Source of the DNA: SKVR01 sp037441525
GTDB lineage: Bacteria > Bacteroidota > Bacteroidia > Bacteroidales > UBA7960
Assembly: GCA_037441525.1 (NCBI GenBank)
Contig: JBBISA010000003.1
Coordinates: 62,001-126,000 of the forward strand
DNA length: 64,000 bases
Direction of reading: 5' to 3'
Both the position numbers and the translations under genes were made by a program. Below, in pieces: positions 8,157 to 18,119 of this stretch. Positions within the stretch are counted from its first letter, which is position 1. Each line of letters begins with the position of its first letter. The notes under the pieces are model-generated. The model was not told the DNA's origin. It saw only the letters and a program-made list of their open reading frames with translations, and did no database searches.

Positions 8157-10961
8157 TTAGTGGGCTTCGAGCCAGTTTTCGCCGGTTTTCATATCTATTT
8201 CAAGATCAACACTAAGCTCTAAGGCTCCCTTCATATTTTTTCCTACAATTTCCTCCATTTGACGAAGTTCCTCTTTGAATACATCAAACACCAATTCGTC
8301 GTGAACCTGCAAAATGAGTTTTGAGCGAAGGCCTGATTTCTTCATTTCGCTGTGAATACGGATCATGGCAAGCTTGATAAGGTCGGCTGCAGAACCCTGA
8401 ATTGGTGAATTGATGGCGTTGCGTTCGGCAAAACCCCGAACAGCACTGTTGGAACTGTTGATATCGGGCAGATAACGGCGACGCTTCATAATAGTTTCCA
8501 CATAGCCATGCTTACGGGCAAAAGCTATTGTTTGATCCATATAATTGCGGATACCCGGGTACTGTGTGAAATAGCTTTGAATAATTGATGCAGCTTCATC
8601 GCGGGGTATATTGAGCCTTTCGGCCAGCCCAAATGCTGAAATTCCGTAAACAATACCAAAGTTCACTGTTTTGGCTTTTCTGCGCATATCGCGGTCAACG
8701 GAATCAATATCGACTCCAAAAACCCTTGATGCAGTGGCCGCATGAATATCGTGTCCCTTGCGGAAGGCATCAATCATTGCCTCGTCACCACTAAGAGCAG
8801 CAATTATACGAAGTTCAACCTGCGAATAGTCAGCTGCCAGAAGAATAAAATCCTGACCACCAGGAACAAAAGCCTTTCTTATTTCTCTGCCTTGCTCGGT
8901 GCGAATGGGAATATTCTGAAGGTTGGGGTTGTTTGACGATAACCTGCCGGTAGCAGCCACCGCCTGATTAAAACTTGCATGCAACCGGCCGGTTATCGGG
9001 TTTATAAGCCTTGGGAATACATCTACATAAGTGGACTTTAGCTTTGTGAGCGACCTGTAATCGAGTATCCGTGGAATGATCTCATGCTTTTCGGCAAGCT
9101 TGGAAAGTACATCTTCGCTGGTGCTGTACTGTTTGGTTTTGGTCTTTTTTGCCTTGTCAACAATTTTCAATTTATCAAACAAAACTTCTCCTAATTGTTT
9201 GGGCGAACCGATATTAAACTTAACCCCTGCCAGCTGGTAAATAGCCTTTTCAGTTTTTTCAATTTCAATTTGCAATTCGGCGGAGTAGGCTTCCAGGGCC
9301 TTTATGTCAAGTTTCACACCTGCGTGCTCCATATCTGATAACACAGCGACAAGCGGGGTTTCCAGATTATAGAATAAACCGGTTAATCCAAGCTTCCCAA
9401 GTTCGGGTTCAAATACCTTGCGCAATCGAAGGGTTATATCGGCATCTTCACAGGCGTAGGCAGTAATATCGCGAACCGGGACATCCCTCATGCTCCCCTG
9501 ACCTTTCCCTTTTTTACCGATCAACGATTCTATGCTCAGCGGTGTGTAATTCAAATAAACTTCTGCAAGTACATCCATGTTGTGCCGCATATCGGGCTGC
9601 AACAGGTAATGGGCCAGCATGGTATCAAATATTTTTCCCTTTACCTGGATGCCATAGTTTTTTAAAACGCTTATGTCGTACTTTAGATTCTGTCCGGTTT
9701 TCTCAATGTTTTCATCTTCAAGAACTATTCTGAACCTATTTACTAATATACCTGCTTCTGCCCGATTATCGGGTACCGGCACATACCAGGCCTGATCAGG
9801 CATAACGCAAAAAGACATACCAACAAGTTCGGCATCAATTATATCAAGTGACGTAGTTTCTGTGTCAAAACAGAAGGATGTAGCTTTCCCCAGAATTTCA
9901 AGCAGGTTATTTATTTCATTGTCAGATGATACAGTTTTATAATCATTTTCAGCCATTAGCCGGTTTACTTTTTCAGTAGCCAGCTCCACAGGATCAACAA
10001 AGGCATCCGAGCCGGAAAAAAGGTCTATTTGTCCTTGAGGCTGCGATGGCTGGGGCTTTGCGGTCGCAACAGGAACCGGAGTATTTTCAAACATTCGTCG
10101 CGAAATGGTTCTGAATTCCAACTCTTCGAACAAGGGGATCAACAAACCAGGGTTTGGCTCATTCAATGCAAGTTCATTTTCGTTCCATTCAACCGGAACA
10201 TCAAGAATAATGGTCGCCAGACTTTTCGAAAGCAAGGCTTGTTGTGCATGTTCCCTGAGCAACTCACGACTTCTTTTATCGGCAACATCATCCACATTTG
10301 CCAAAATGTTTTCAATAGAGCCAAAATTTCGGATAAGGTCGCGTGCTTTCTTCTCGCCAATGCCAGGCACACCGGGTATATTATCTGAAGCATCGCCCCA
10401 CAAACCAAGCATGTCAATTACCTGCTCTGGTTTTTCAATTCCAAATCTGTGGCATATTTCCTTTATTCCCCAAACTTCAATATCGTTGCCCATACGTGCA
10501 GGTTTATACATATATATATTGGGCGAAACCAATTGCCCAAAGTCCTTGTCGGATGTCATCATATAAACCTGAAACCCTTCCATTTCAGCCTTTTTGGCAA
10601 GCGTGCCAATAATATCATCGGCTTCATAGCCCGGAATTTCGAAAAAGGGAATACGGAAGCCTTCCACCAGCCTTTTTATGTATGGCAATGCACTGACTAT
10701 ATCTTCGGGGGTTTCCTGGCGGTTCGCTTTGTATTGTGCATAATCAGTCTGGCGTTGAGTGGGAGCGTACGCATCGGTTGCAACGGCAATATGAGTGGGT
10801 TTTTCCTTGCGGATAAGATCGAGCAGGGTATTGGTAAAACCATATACCGCTGAGGTGTTCATCCCTTTTGAATTTACCCTCGGATTTCGTGAAAAGGCAA
10901 AATACGCTCTGTAAATCAGCGCCATTGCATCGAGCAGAAAGAGTTTCTTTTGTTCAGACAT
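8157..10961 (-). CDS. polA: DNA polymerase I
   Basis: This 934-residue enzyme repairs gaps and removes Okazaki primers. The 5'-3' exonuclease domain spans about residues 1-290 (GYEADD at 111-116, SDKD at 137-140). The 3'-5' exonuclease domain is about 345-530 and retains DTET (Asp366, Glu368), so proofreading should be active. The polymerase domain follows, with DYSQVELRI (Asp711), the O-helix block KTVNFGIVYG and VHDE (Asp888). Length is normal. On the minus strand, TACCTTTG at 10984-10991 is a probable -7 box just ahead of the ATG. It converges with the mltF-like gene on a shared terminator. Confidence 0.97.
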   Translation of the reverse strand: MSEQKKLFLLDAMALIYRAYFAFSRNPRVNSKGMNTSAVYGFTNTLLDLIRKEKPTHIAVATDAYAPTQRQTDYAQYKANRQETPEDIVSALPYIKRLVEGFRIPFFEIPGYEADDIIGTLAKKAEMEGFQVYMMTSDKDFGQLVSPNIYMYKPARMGNDIEVWGIKEICHRFGIEKPEQVIDMLGLWGDASDNIPGVPGIGEKKARDLIRNFGSIENILANVDDVADKRSRELLREHAQQALLSKSLATIILDVPVEWNENELALNEPNPGLLIPLFEELEFRTISRRMFENTPVPVATAKPQPSQPQGQIDLFSGSDAFVDPVELATEKVNRLMAENDYKTVSSDNEINNLLEILGKATSFCFDTETTSLDIIDAELVGMSFCVMPDQAWYVPVPDNRAEAGILVNRFRIVLEDENIEKTGQNLKYDISVLKNYGIQVKGKIFDTMLAHYLLQPDMRHNMDVLAEVYLNYTPLSIESLIGKKGKGQGSMRDVPVRDITAYACEDADITLRLRKVFEPELGKLGLTGLFYNLETPLVAVLSDMEHAGVKLDIKALEAYSAELQIEIEKTEKAIYQLAGVKFNIGSPKQLGEVLFDKLKIVDKAKKTKTKQYSTSEDVLSKLAEKHEIIPRILDYRSLTKLKSTYVDVFPRLINPITGRLHASFNQAVAATGRLSSNNPNLQNIPIRTEQGREIRKAFVPGGQDFILLAADYSQVELRIIAALSGDEAMIDAFRKGHDIHAATASRVFGVDIDSVDRDMRRKAKTVNFGIVYGISAFGLAERLNIPRDEAASIIQSYFTQYPGIRNYMDQTIAFARKHGYVETIMKRRRYLPDINSSNSAVRGFAERNAINSPIQGSAADLIKLAMIRIHSEMKKSGLRSKLILQVHDELVFDVFKEELRQMEEIVGKNMKGALELSVDLEIDMKTGENWLEAH

Positions 10962-11107
10962 ATTTTTTTACTTGTTAGAAGGCCAAAGGTAAGCGATTGA
11001 CCGGGAGAAAAAAAATTATGCATCTTCGGACTCGAAAAGCATATTGCAAAGAACCCGGACAATTAAAAAAAACAGGTATTATTGCATAATTAACCAAACA
11101 ACTTTTT

Positions 11108-11650
11108 ATGGATTTCAAAGACCTGGTGTTTGTGCGCGAAAGTACCCGCCGATACCTTCGGCGGGCAGTGGAGCCTGAAAAAATTGAACTGATCATGGAA
11201 TCGTGCCGTATGGCCCCTTCGGCCTGCAACTCACAACCCTGGCGGTTTGTAATTGCCTCCGAACCAGCGATTGTAAACGAACTTGCACGCGCCAGTATAG
11301 GCCCGGCATCAACATTTAATAAGTTTGCCACACAAGCCCCAGTAATTGCTGCTATTGTTGCCGAAAAACCCAACTGGTTATCGCGGGTTGGAGGAAATGT
11401 AAAGGATAAGGATTTTTACCTGATGGATATCGGCATTGTAGCTATACACTTTTGCCTTCAGGCAACCGAGCTTGGACTTGGCAGTTGTATGATTGGATGG
11501 TTTGATGAAACCAGGGTAAAAAAAGCGCTTAAAGTACCAGCCAACAAACGAGTACTGTTGCTAATAACGCTGGGGTACGCTGCAAAAGAAGGACCCCGTA
11601 GGAAAATAAGAAAACCATCCAATGAAATGTGGGCGTTGAACATGTATTAG
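11108..11650 (+). CDS. nitroreductase family protein
   Basis: This 180-residue FMN-dependent oxidoreductase has the family's N-terminal FMN phosphate-binding block RESTRRY (residues 10-16), MAPSACNSQPWRF (35-47) and the later GLGSCMIGWFDE segment. Such enzymes reduce nitro compounds, quinones or flavins using NAD(P)H; the natural substrate is not predictable. There is no signal peptide, so it should be cytoplasmic. It is divergent from polA with a 146-bp intergenic region and appears to be a single-gene unit. Confidence 0.9.
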   Translation: MDFKDLVFVRESTRRYLRRAVEPEKIELIMESCRMAPSACNSQPWRFVIASEPAIVNELARASIGPASTFNKFATQAPVIAAIVAEKPNWLSRVGGNVKDKDFYLMDIGIVAIHFCLQATELGLGSCMIGWFDETRVKKALKVPANKRVLLLITLGYAAKEGPRRKIRKPSNEMWALNMY

Positions 11651-11819
11651 TAATTTATGTTGCTAAACCTGGCATTTCTAATCAGCAAATAACTTGATTG
11701 TTAATAGTTTGATTTAATCCAAGTTTTGCTAATTTCATCCATGTTTTAGCTTGTTTACTTTGAAAGAATGCCGTTAATTTTTCACTATACAGTTCCTTTT
11801 ATTAATACAACCATATATT

Positions 11820-12749
11820 ATGACCATCCATCCGCTTGCCGAAAGATTTTACAGGGCAGAAAACGAAGCCCGAAGGATGAGAAATAATAAACACCGCGAC
11901 ATACTGAGGGATTATTTAACCATCCGTGAATTCTGCAACTCACTGAAGCTGGGATTTATTGAAAAAAAGGGAGATTCCCGTTTCCCGGCAGTTTACAGAT
12001 TTTACAGCACTTTTTTTACCCTCCCCAACGAAACCGAATCTTTCGAAGGCTTTGAAGCCACCCTGGGTCTCAACAATAATTCAGAACTTTCCTATAAATA
12101 TGGCCGTTTCAGAGAAGCATGGCTATATTTCTCTCTACCGGATACTCATGAAATTATTGCAGGGATCAATTTCAGTGTTTACGAATTGGACAAAAATTGC
12201 CAGGTTTCACTGCCTTTCAATGCCACAGGCCATGTAATTTACATTTTTGTGCAACCCGAATACCGAAGCCTTGGAATTGCCCAGCTTTTGCTCGAGAAGG
12301 CCGAAATTTATGCCGGAGAATATATGGATGGCAGAGAAAAAATACTCTGGTTTTGCGAACAGAATGCCCCTGAAAAAATGACCCCTGACGAATATTTTGC
12401 TGATAATGTAAACGCTATGATAGACCAGTGTGACAGGTTGATATGGTGGGATAAACTGGGTTACAAGCGATTGCGTTACGATTACATGCAACCCCCCCTT
12501 AACCCTGGACAAGAGCCCTGTACTTCACTCACCTTTAATGTTAATGCACCTGATGCAGATGCCATACCGGCGTGCCTGGTGCTTTCGCATATTAGCAGGT
12601 TCTTTATCCTGGCCGTTTATAAAGGCGACCAATCGCGGATTGATTCTATTTACCACAAACAAACTGAATGGCTTGCAAGCCAAAAGGATATAGAGCTCTA
12701 TGGTGATGCAAGGATGTATATGAGTTTAAAAAACAGATTCTATCGATAG
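11820..12749 (+). CDS. GNAT family N-acetyltransferase-like protein, specific role unknown
   Basis: This 309-residue soluble protein has a recognisable GNAT core at about residues 100-170. The acetyl-CoA loop is in IFVQPEYRSLGIAQLLLEKA (RxxGxA form), preceded by the beta strand GHVIYIFV. The first 100 residues and the last 120 match nothing I recognise. The region around 180-225 is rich in acidic and aromatic residues (for example RLIWWDKLGYKRLRYDYMQPP) and could form a substrate pocket. It is convergent, 14 bp apart, with a second gene that also has a GNAT domain, so the two may be functionally linked. The fold is fairly safe; the function is not known. Confidence 0.7.
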   Translation: MTIHPLAERFYRAENEARRMRNNKHRDILRDYLTIREFCNSLKLGFIEKKGDSRFPAVYRFYSTFFTLPNETESFEGFEATLGLNNNSELSYKYGRFREAWLYFSLPDTHEIIAGINFSVYELDKNCQVSLPFNATGHVIYIFVQPEYRSLGIAQLLLEKAEIYAGEYMDGREKILWFCEQNAPEKMTPDEYFADNVNAMIDQCDRLIWWDKLGYKRLRYDYMQPPLNPGQEPCTSLTFNVNAPDADAIPACLVLSHISRFFILAVYKGDQSRIDSIYHKQTEWLASQKDIELYGDARMYMSLKNRFYR

Positions 12750-12763
12750 AACCTGGTTTAATA

Positions 12764-14746
12764 CTATCCAGCCTTTACATTGTAAATAAACTCGGCAATT
12801 GCCTTTAGCTTTTCAACGCCGGGTTTAATATCTTCACGTTCCCTCACTGGCATATAATACCAGATAAATTCTGGTTCTTCATAGCCTGTTTCCTGAAAAC
12901 CATTTACAGCCCAAAATCTTCTTTTGGTAACCGAACTTCCTTCCTTATTGCCCAGGGGAACAGGAGCCAGCAAATAATCAAGAGAGTAATTGCGATTAAT
13001 AAATGCATCGTTACGTATCAATTGCATGGAATGATTGAGCAGGTTTTTACCGATTCCCTGGTTTCGGAAGGCTTCTGAAACCGCAATACTATCCACAATT
13101 CCACATCGATATTGAGGTAGATAAAATACAGCACACCCGCCAGGTACCTGCCCCGATTCATCAACCGCAAGGGTAAAATAGAATCTGAAAGTGCCCTCGG
13201 TAGTTTTTAAAAGGTTGAAAATCCTGTCGAGTGTAAGCGCTGACTTTTGCGATGCAAACACATCAAGATAGGTCTCGGCATAAAAATTACACAAGTATTT
13301 AACTGTGATTTTATCAGTCATATTAACCTTGCCCATCCTGAAACTTGCTTCCTTCACAATAAAATAATTATCAAAAGTATCGAGTATCTCGCCAATAGAA
13401 TAAGGTGATGATGTTGACAAATTGTATTTAAACCACTCGCCTGATTCACCCTTTTTCATTACTTCAAGTTTTTCAAGGAAAAGCTTTTCAATATAAGAAT
13501 TCATTGCAAGGCAAAAGCTGTATTTGCGCACCTTGAATTCAGGATGCGAGGCAATAGATTCAAAGTGTCGAAAGCATTTATCGATAAGCGAGTGGGCCAG
13601 AAAATTGTAGTTTTCTGTATCGGCCAGATTGGCGTGTTCGAAAAAGGTGAGCGACTTTCGGGGTGTAAATCCGGGGTTGGCTGCATCGCTAAGCCCGAAC
13701 ATAATCCACAGGTAAGCGGAAAAGAAATAGTTTTCGGCTTTAAGGTTGGTTTTAATATCAAAATCAATTAGTTCAAGAAGATATGGAATCCCAAGGTGGT
13801 CGGCGGTTAATCGCTTCAAAAAAGGAATACAGCGATGGTCAACCTTCTCATGACAGAAGGTGTAATACTCTGAAGTATCACACAACTTACCCTTAATAGA
13901 ACAATTGTAGCCAAACTTTTTATACCCTATGGTTTCAGCATCGTGTGAAAAGGTATTCCATATTTCCACCCCCTTTTCGCGATTCTTCAGGATAACATTA
14001 ACCGAATTCGACTCATCTCCAAATCCATATTGTATCAGTTTGTAGGTATCATTGGCATATTTGATCTGATAGCTTGGCCCCCACATAAGCCAGTTGTAGG
14101 TAAAATAGAGTTCCTGTGGCAAAATAGCGCTTTCCGGGGGTAAATCGTCACTAAAAGCGGTAAAGTAGTTGCCGAGAATCTTTACCCAATCTTCATCATA
14201 ACGGTCGTTTAGACCAGTAATAAAGGTAATGGGAACAATATACCCTTCACTTACTTCCAGATTGGTAATGAATGAAATCGGTTCAGTTGTTGGAATGGCA
14301 AATTTGCCTGATGCCTTGTTTTGCCTGAAATAATTATAGTAGTCTTTTATAGAATCGTTAAACTCGGTGGTTACCAAATCGAAAGGAGTATCGATTTGAA
14401 TGGTATAATCTCCTGATGCATCGTTATCATCAATAAACTTTTTAAATGTTCTGCGCAAATCCTTCCACCATTTGGCATCCTGATGCATGCCCTGGCTTTT
14501 AATAATTGCCAGCTCAATATAAATTCTTATATATTTTCGGGGGCTTTTATAACAGATGAGCAGGATACGAATTATTTCGGAATGGTAAAGTCCCAGGCCT
14601 GTCAATAGAGAGCGAAGCGGACGAATGTAAGGTAGCATGAACAAAAACAGGGTAGCAAAAATAGTAAAAAGCAGAATGAAAAACTGCATGTAGTTATTGA
14701 TGTAATCCAATACATCGCCGATGGAATAAAACAGTTCTGATATCAT
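12764..14746 (-). CDS. membrane-anchored protein with C-terminal GNAT acetyltransferase domain
   Basis: This 660-residue protein has one strong N-terminal transmembrane segment (about residues 19-42, FFILLFTIFATLFLFMLPYI), a 420-residue middle region I cannot assign, and a C-terminal GNAT domain at about 490-650. The acetyl-CoA motif is SEAFRNQGIGKNLL (Gln563), after the strand CGIVDSIAV. The middle region has conserved-looking Cys/His clusters (YYTFCHEKVDHRC), which might bind metal, but this is a guess. A TACATTTG -7 box on the minus strand at 14787-14794 fits as promoter. The neighbouring convergent gene also encodes a GNAT protein. No known family name can be given. Confidence 0.65.
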   Translation of the reverse strand: MISELFYSIGDVLDYINNYMQFFILLFTIFATLFLFMLPYIRPLRSLLTGLGLYHSEIIRILLICYKSPRKYIRIYIELAIIKSQGMHQDAKWWKDLRRTFKKFIDDNDASGDYTIQIDTPFDLVTTEFNDSIKDYYNYFRQNKASGKFAIPTTEPISFITNLEVSEGYIVPITFITGLNDRYDEDWVKILGNYFTAFSDDLPPESAILPQELYFTYNWLMWGPSYQIKYANDTYKLIQYGFGDESNSVNVILKNREKGVEIWNTFSHDAETIGYKKFGYNCSIKGKLCDTSEYYTFCHEKVDHRCIPFLKRLTADHLGIPYLLELIDFDIKTNLKAENYFFSAYLWIMFGLSDAANPGFTPRKSLTFFEHANLADTENYNFLAHSLIDKCFRHFESIASHPEFKVRKYSFCLAMNSYIEKLFLEKLEVMKKGESGEWFKYNLSTSSPYSIGEILDTFDNYFIVKEASFRMGKVNMTDKITVKYLCNFYAETYLDVFASQKSALTLDRIFNLLKTTEGTFRFYFTLAVDESGQVPGGCAVFYLPQYRCGIVDSIAVSEAFRNQGIGKNLLNHSMQLIRNDAFINRNYSLDYLLAPVPLGNKEGSSVTKRRFWAVNGFQETGYEEPEFIWYYMPVREREDIKPGVEKLKAIAEFIYNVKAG

Positions 14747-14954
14747 GCGTTAGCAGGTTTTAATATTACTTAACCTTTATCACAGACAAATGTAAACCAA
14801 TATTGGATGAAGGGAATAAAATATCACTTCGCCAATCAAGAAAATGAACTTTATATATCCAGTTTGTCAATAATTTCCTTTACATCCAATCCGCCAGAGA
14901 AATTTGTAATTTTGGACACTTCATTGGTTTAGCACCTTTAAATTCCAAAATTCT

Positions 14955-17006
14955 ATGTCAACCAACCTAAAAACATTTATCCTGGCCATGTCAGTTGTAA
15001 TTGCAGCCTGCAACAATCCGGGCAAACACGAATTAAAACCCGAAGCCGGCAATATTGGCCAGGCTGTAATCGACCATACTGTAACCATAGTTGTTGAAAA
15101 AGCAGGGTCAGCGCAGTTAGACCAAATCAAGAGGGGTATTACTCAGGTAGCTGCCCTGTGGAACGAAACCGACGGCACTACCGCTGATTTCACAACGTTT
15201 TGTTTGGAAAACTATCAGGCTGATGCCGACTCCAGAAAAAAACTATTCGAAACCCTGTCAAGAAACTTTGAAGCCATGTGGGGTCACAGCGACCAGATTA
15301 GCGTTGAGTTCAACAAGGCTCTTCATCTTGACTGGGGCCCGCTGGAACCGGTTGATCTGGTTTTTGCCAGTTATTCACCTATGGCTCATTTCTACGATGA
15401 TTTCTTTAAGAACAAAATTGCCTTTATTACCATTTTGAACTTCCCCTTTTATTCCCTGGCTGAAAAAAGCGCCATAGCGCCGGCTTTAACAAGACTCGAA
15501 TGGGCGTACCTGCGAATGGGTGATATTTTTATTTCAAGGATACCTGCGTCTATAAGTCAGCAAATATCAAAAATATCTACCGAAAGCGATAGCTATATCT
15601 CGGAATATTATATAAGGATGGATCAATTGCGAAATGAACAGGATGAACAACTTTTCCCATCCAACATGAGTCTGATTACTCACTGGGGTTTGCGCGACGA
15701 GATAAAAGCCAATTATGGGAAGCCAAGCGGTCTGCCCAGGCAGGAAATCATTTATCAGGTAATGCAAAGAATCATCCATCAGGACATTCCAGCAAAAGTC
15801 ATCAACAACCCTGATATGCAATGGAATCCTTACAGCAACATGGTTTATACCGATGGCACCTGGAAGGCCATGGAGCGTGAGCCCGACACAAGATATCGGC
15901 AATTGCTCAATAACTTCAGAGCCCACAGAGCAGCCGACTCTTTTCATCCCAATTATCCAACCTATATCCAAAGGGCTTTCGACCAGGGACTTGAACTATC
16001 TATGGATGAAGTGGAACTGCTCTTTGCCGAAGCCTTGGGCTCACCGGTATTGAAGGAAACAGGAGCACTGATAAGCCAGCGGCTTGGCCGGCCTTTAAGG
16101 CCCTACGATATCTGGTACGACGGGTTCAAAGCCCGGAGTGCTATTCCGGCCGAAAAACTAAATGCCACCACTCAGAAACTCTATCAAAACGCTGCGGCCT
16201 TTGAGAAGGATATGCCCAACCTGCTTGCTAAACTGGGCTATAACCAAGAAAGAGCGCAATACATTGCATCAAAAATAACCGTTGAGGGCTCACGGGGTGC
16301 CGGACATGCGTGGCCTGCCCAGATGCGGTCGCAAAAATCGAGGCTGCGCACACGAATCCCGGAAGGTGGAATGGACTATAAAGGATACAACATTGCTATT
16401 CATGAATTCGGACATAATGTTGAGCAAACAGTTTCGCTTTATGATGTTGATTATTATATGCTTCGCAGTGTTCCCAACACAGCTTTTACTGAAGCGCTGG
16501 CTTTTATCTACCAGTCGCGCGACCTGCAATTGCTCGGCATGAAGATCACCAACTCTGAAGCAACTTATCTGAGTACACTTGACAAGCTCTGGAGTACCTG
16601 CGAAATTATGGGAGTGGCCATGGTTGATATGACTGTGTGGCGTTGGATGTATAATAATCCCGATGCAACCCCTGAACAATTGCGTTTAGAAACAATCCGC
16701 ATTGCCAAAGAGGTTTGGAATAAATGGTTCGAACCGGTATTTGGTATTGCTGATGAGCCAATCTTAGCCATTTATTCGCACATGATAAGCTACCCATTAT
16801 ATCTGGCCGCTTATCCGTTGGGTCATTTGATTGAATTCCAGATTGAGCAGCAAATTACAGGAAAAAATCTGGCTCTGGAAACCGACAGGATGTTCAAGGC
16901 TGGACGGATTACCCCTCAGGACTGGATGCAACTTGCTGTAAATGAAAAACTATCTGCACAACATCTTTTACAGGCATCAGCCGAAGCCTTAAAGGCTCTC
17001 AAATAA
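14955..17006 (+). CDS. gluzincin-type zinc metallopeptidase lipoprotein
   Basis: This 683-residue protein has a lipoprotein signal ending at Cys20 (VVIAAC) and a zinc-peptidase motif HEFGHNVEQ (His483, Glu484, His487). The likely third zinc ligand is Glu513 in TEALAF, 26 residues after the second histidine, an arrangement typical of gluzincins such as the M3 oligopeptidases. The rest of the sequence is largely alpha-helical and does not allow a specific family call. It probably cleaves peptides at the periplasmic or surface face of a membrane. TAATTTTG at 14907-14914 is a candidate -7 box, and a strong hairpin terminator follows at 17030. It looks monocistronic. Confidence 0.8.
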   Translation: MSTNLKTFILAMSVVIAACNNPGKHELKPEAGNIGQAVIDHTVTIVVEKAGSAQLDQIKRGITQVAALWNETDGTTADFTTFCLENYQADADSRKKLFETLSRNFEAMWGHSDQISVEFNKALHLDWGPLEPVDLVFASYSPMAHFYDDFFKNKIAFITILNFPFYSLAEKSAIAPALTRLEWAYLRMGDIFISRIPASISQQISKISTESDSYISEYYIRMDQLRNEQDEQLFPSNMSLITHWGLRDEIKANYGKPSGLPRQEIIYQVMQRIIHQDIPAKVINNPDMQWNPYSNMVYTDGTWKAMEREPDTRYRQLLNNFRAHRAADSFHPNYPTYIQRAFDQGLELSMDEVELLFAEALGSPVLKETGALISQRLGRPLRPYDIWYDGFKARSAIPAEKLNATTQKLYQNAAAFEKDMPNLLAKLGYNQERAQYIASKITVEGSRGAGHAWPAQMRSQKSRLRTRIPEGGMDYKGYNIAIHEFGHNVEQTVSLYDVDYYMLRSVPNTAFTEALAFIYQSRDLQLLGMKITNSEATYLSTLDKLWSTCEIMGVAMVDMTVWRWMYNNPDATPEQLRLETIRIAKEVWNKWFEPVFGIADEPILAIYSHMISYPLYLAAYPLGHLIEFQIEQQITGKNLALETDRMFKAGRITPQDWMQLAVNEKLSAQHLLQASAEALKALK

Positions 17007-17029
17007 CAGAATAATCAGATTTTTTAAGC

Positions 17030-17067
17030 AAAACCCTGTTTCAGAGCCGATGCTGAAACAGGGTTTT
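17030..17067 (+). terminator. strong intrinsic terminator after the metallopeptidase gene
   Basis: Perfect 15-bp stem AAAACCCTGTTTCAG / CTGAAACAGGGTTTT with an 8-base loop. It lies between the metallopeptidase gene and the convergent purN, and the A/T ends let it work in both directions. Confidence 0.9.
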
Positions 17068-17088
17068 ATTATTAAGGTCAGTCTGTGA

Positions 17089-17685
17089 TCAGTTATTCAT
17101 AAACGTATTCTCAATTACTTTTTCGATTAAAACCGGGAAATGCTCATACTCCAGCGCATGTATCCTTTTAGCAAGTGATTCAGGGGTATCATTTTCCATA
17201 ACCGCACATTCAGCCTGAAAAATCACATCCCCCTCATCGTAATGGTCGTTAATAAAATGAATAGTGATCCCCGATTTCTTCTCTCCTGCTTCAATTACAG
17301 CTTTATGAACACGCTCCCCATACATACCTTTGCCACCAAATTTTGGGAGCAGTGCCGGGTGAATATTAACCATTCTGGCAGCAAATTGCTTTACCATCCA
17401 GGAAGGAATCAGTAACAAATAACCGGCAAGCACAATAAAATCAATCTTGTTTTCTTTAAGTAATTCATCAACGTTATCTTTTTCCTTCCATGCTGGTCCG
17501 GGAATAACCGCAGCAGGAACTCCCAATCTGGAAGCCCTCCTCAGTACGCCGGCATCGACCTTATTGCTGATAACCAGTGCAACACGTATCGTTGGATGAG
17601 ATGAAAAATACCTGATGATATTTTCAGCATTGGTACCGCTTCCCGATGCTAAGATAGCTATATTGACATGGCTCTGCAATGGCAT
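17089..17685 (-). CDS. purN: phosphoribosylglycinamide formyltransferase (GAR transformylase)
   Basis: This 198-residue cytoplasmic enzyme transfers a formyl group from 10-formyltetrahydrofolate to GAR in purine synthesis. It begins with the nucleotide-binding loop IAILASGSGTNAENI. The catalytic residues are visible as Asn-His in MVNIHPALLPKFGGKG and Asp in HYDEGDVIF, the canonical Asn/His/Asp set. Length matches the family. It is transcribed away from acpP, with a 434-bp gap between their starts. Confidence 0.95.
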   Translation of the reverse strand: MPLQSHVNIAILASGSGTNAENIIRYFSSHPTIRVALVISNKVDAGVLRRASRLGVPAAVIPGPAWKEKDNVDELLKENKIDFIVLAGYLLLIPSWMVKQFAARMVNIHPALLPKFGGKGMYGERVHKAVIEAGEKKSGITIHFINDHYDEGDVIFQAECAVMENDTPESLAKRIHALEYEHFPVLIEKVIENTFMNN

Positions 17686-18119
17686 TATAAAACAGATATT
17701 GGAAACTTAAAACTATTGGGTAATCATCAAGGATTCTGAAACCAATTTCAGAGTCTTCAAAAATAGATAAAATACCCGCAATTGATTGCACAAACGATTA
17801 AAACCTGAAAAGTTTTACCATGGCAAATGCAAAATAAAGTGTTAAAGCCTGTTTTTCAGGTAAAAAGCAATCAAAAACAACTATGAACAATGCTATCGAT
17901 TGCAGCCTTCTGAACAAGCTGGTTAATAAATTGATTTTCTTATGATTACCCTCTGTTTTTTATTCTTCTATGCTATCTGTAAAACCTTCATGATTATTGC
18001 TCACAAAAGGGTTTAAATCAATGTATTGCAGCGCATTATGAAAAAAAGGGTAAAAAAAGTTGCGTATGAGAATTTTTGTTTTTTTCTTTGCAGTCTGTTT
18101 AACAAAAAAAGGAGAAAAC
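17686..18119. other. divergent intergenic region purN / acpP
   Basis: No gene is visible. The region contains the acpP promoter and ribosome binding site near its right end. A small hairpin CTGAAA-N4-TTTCAG lies near 17737, without a following U-run. The rest is AT-rich sequence with no feature I can support. Confidence 0.4.
18060..18090 (+). promoter_or_regulatory. candidate promoter and RBS for acpP
   Basis: TTG at 18060-18062, a 20-bp spacer and TTTCTTTG at 18083-18090 resemble the Bacteroidota TTG-N19-21-TAnnTTTG promoter with one mismatch in the -7 box. A purine-rich AAAGGAG at 18108-18114 precedes the ATG at 18120 by 5 bp, an unusually good Shine-Dalgarno for this phylum. Together they exclude the upstream in-frame TTG at 18060 as start. 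Confidence 0.45.
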
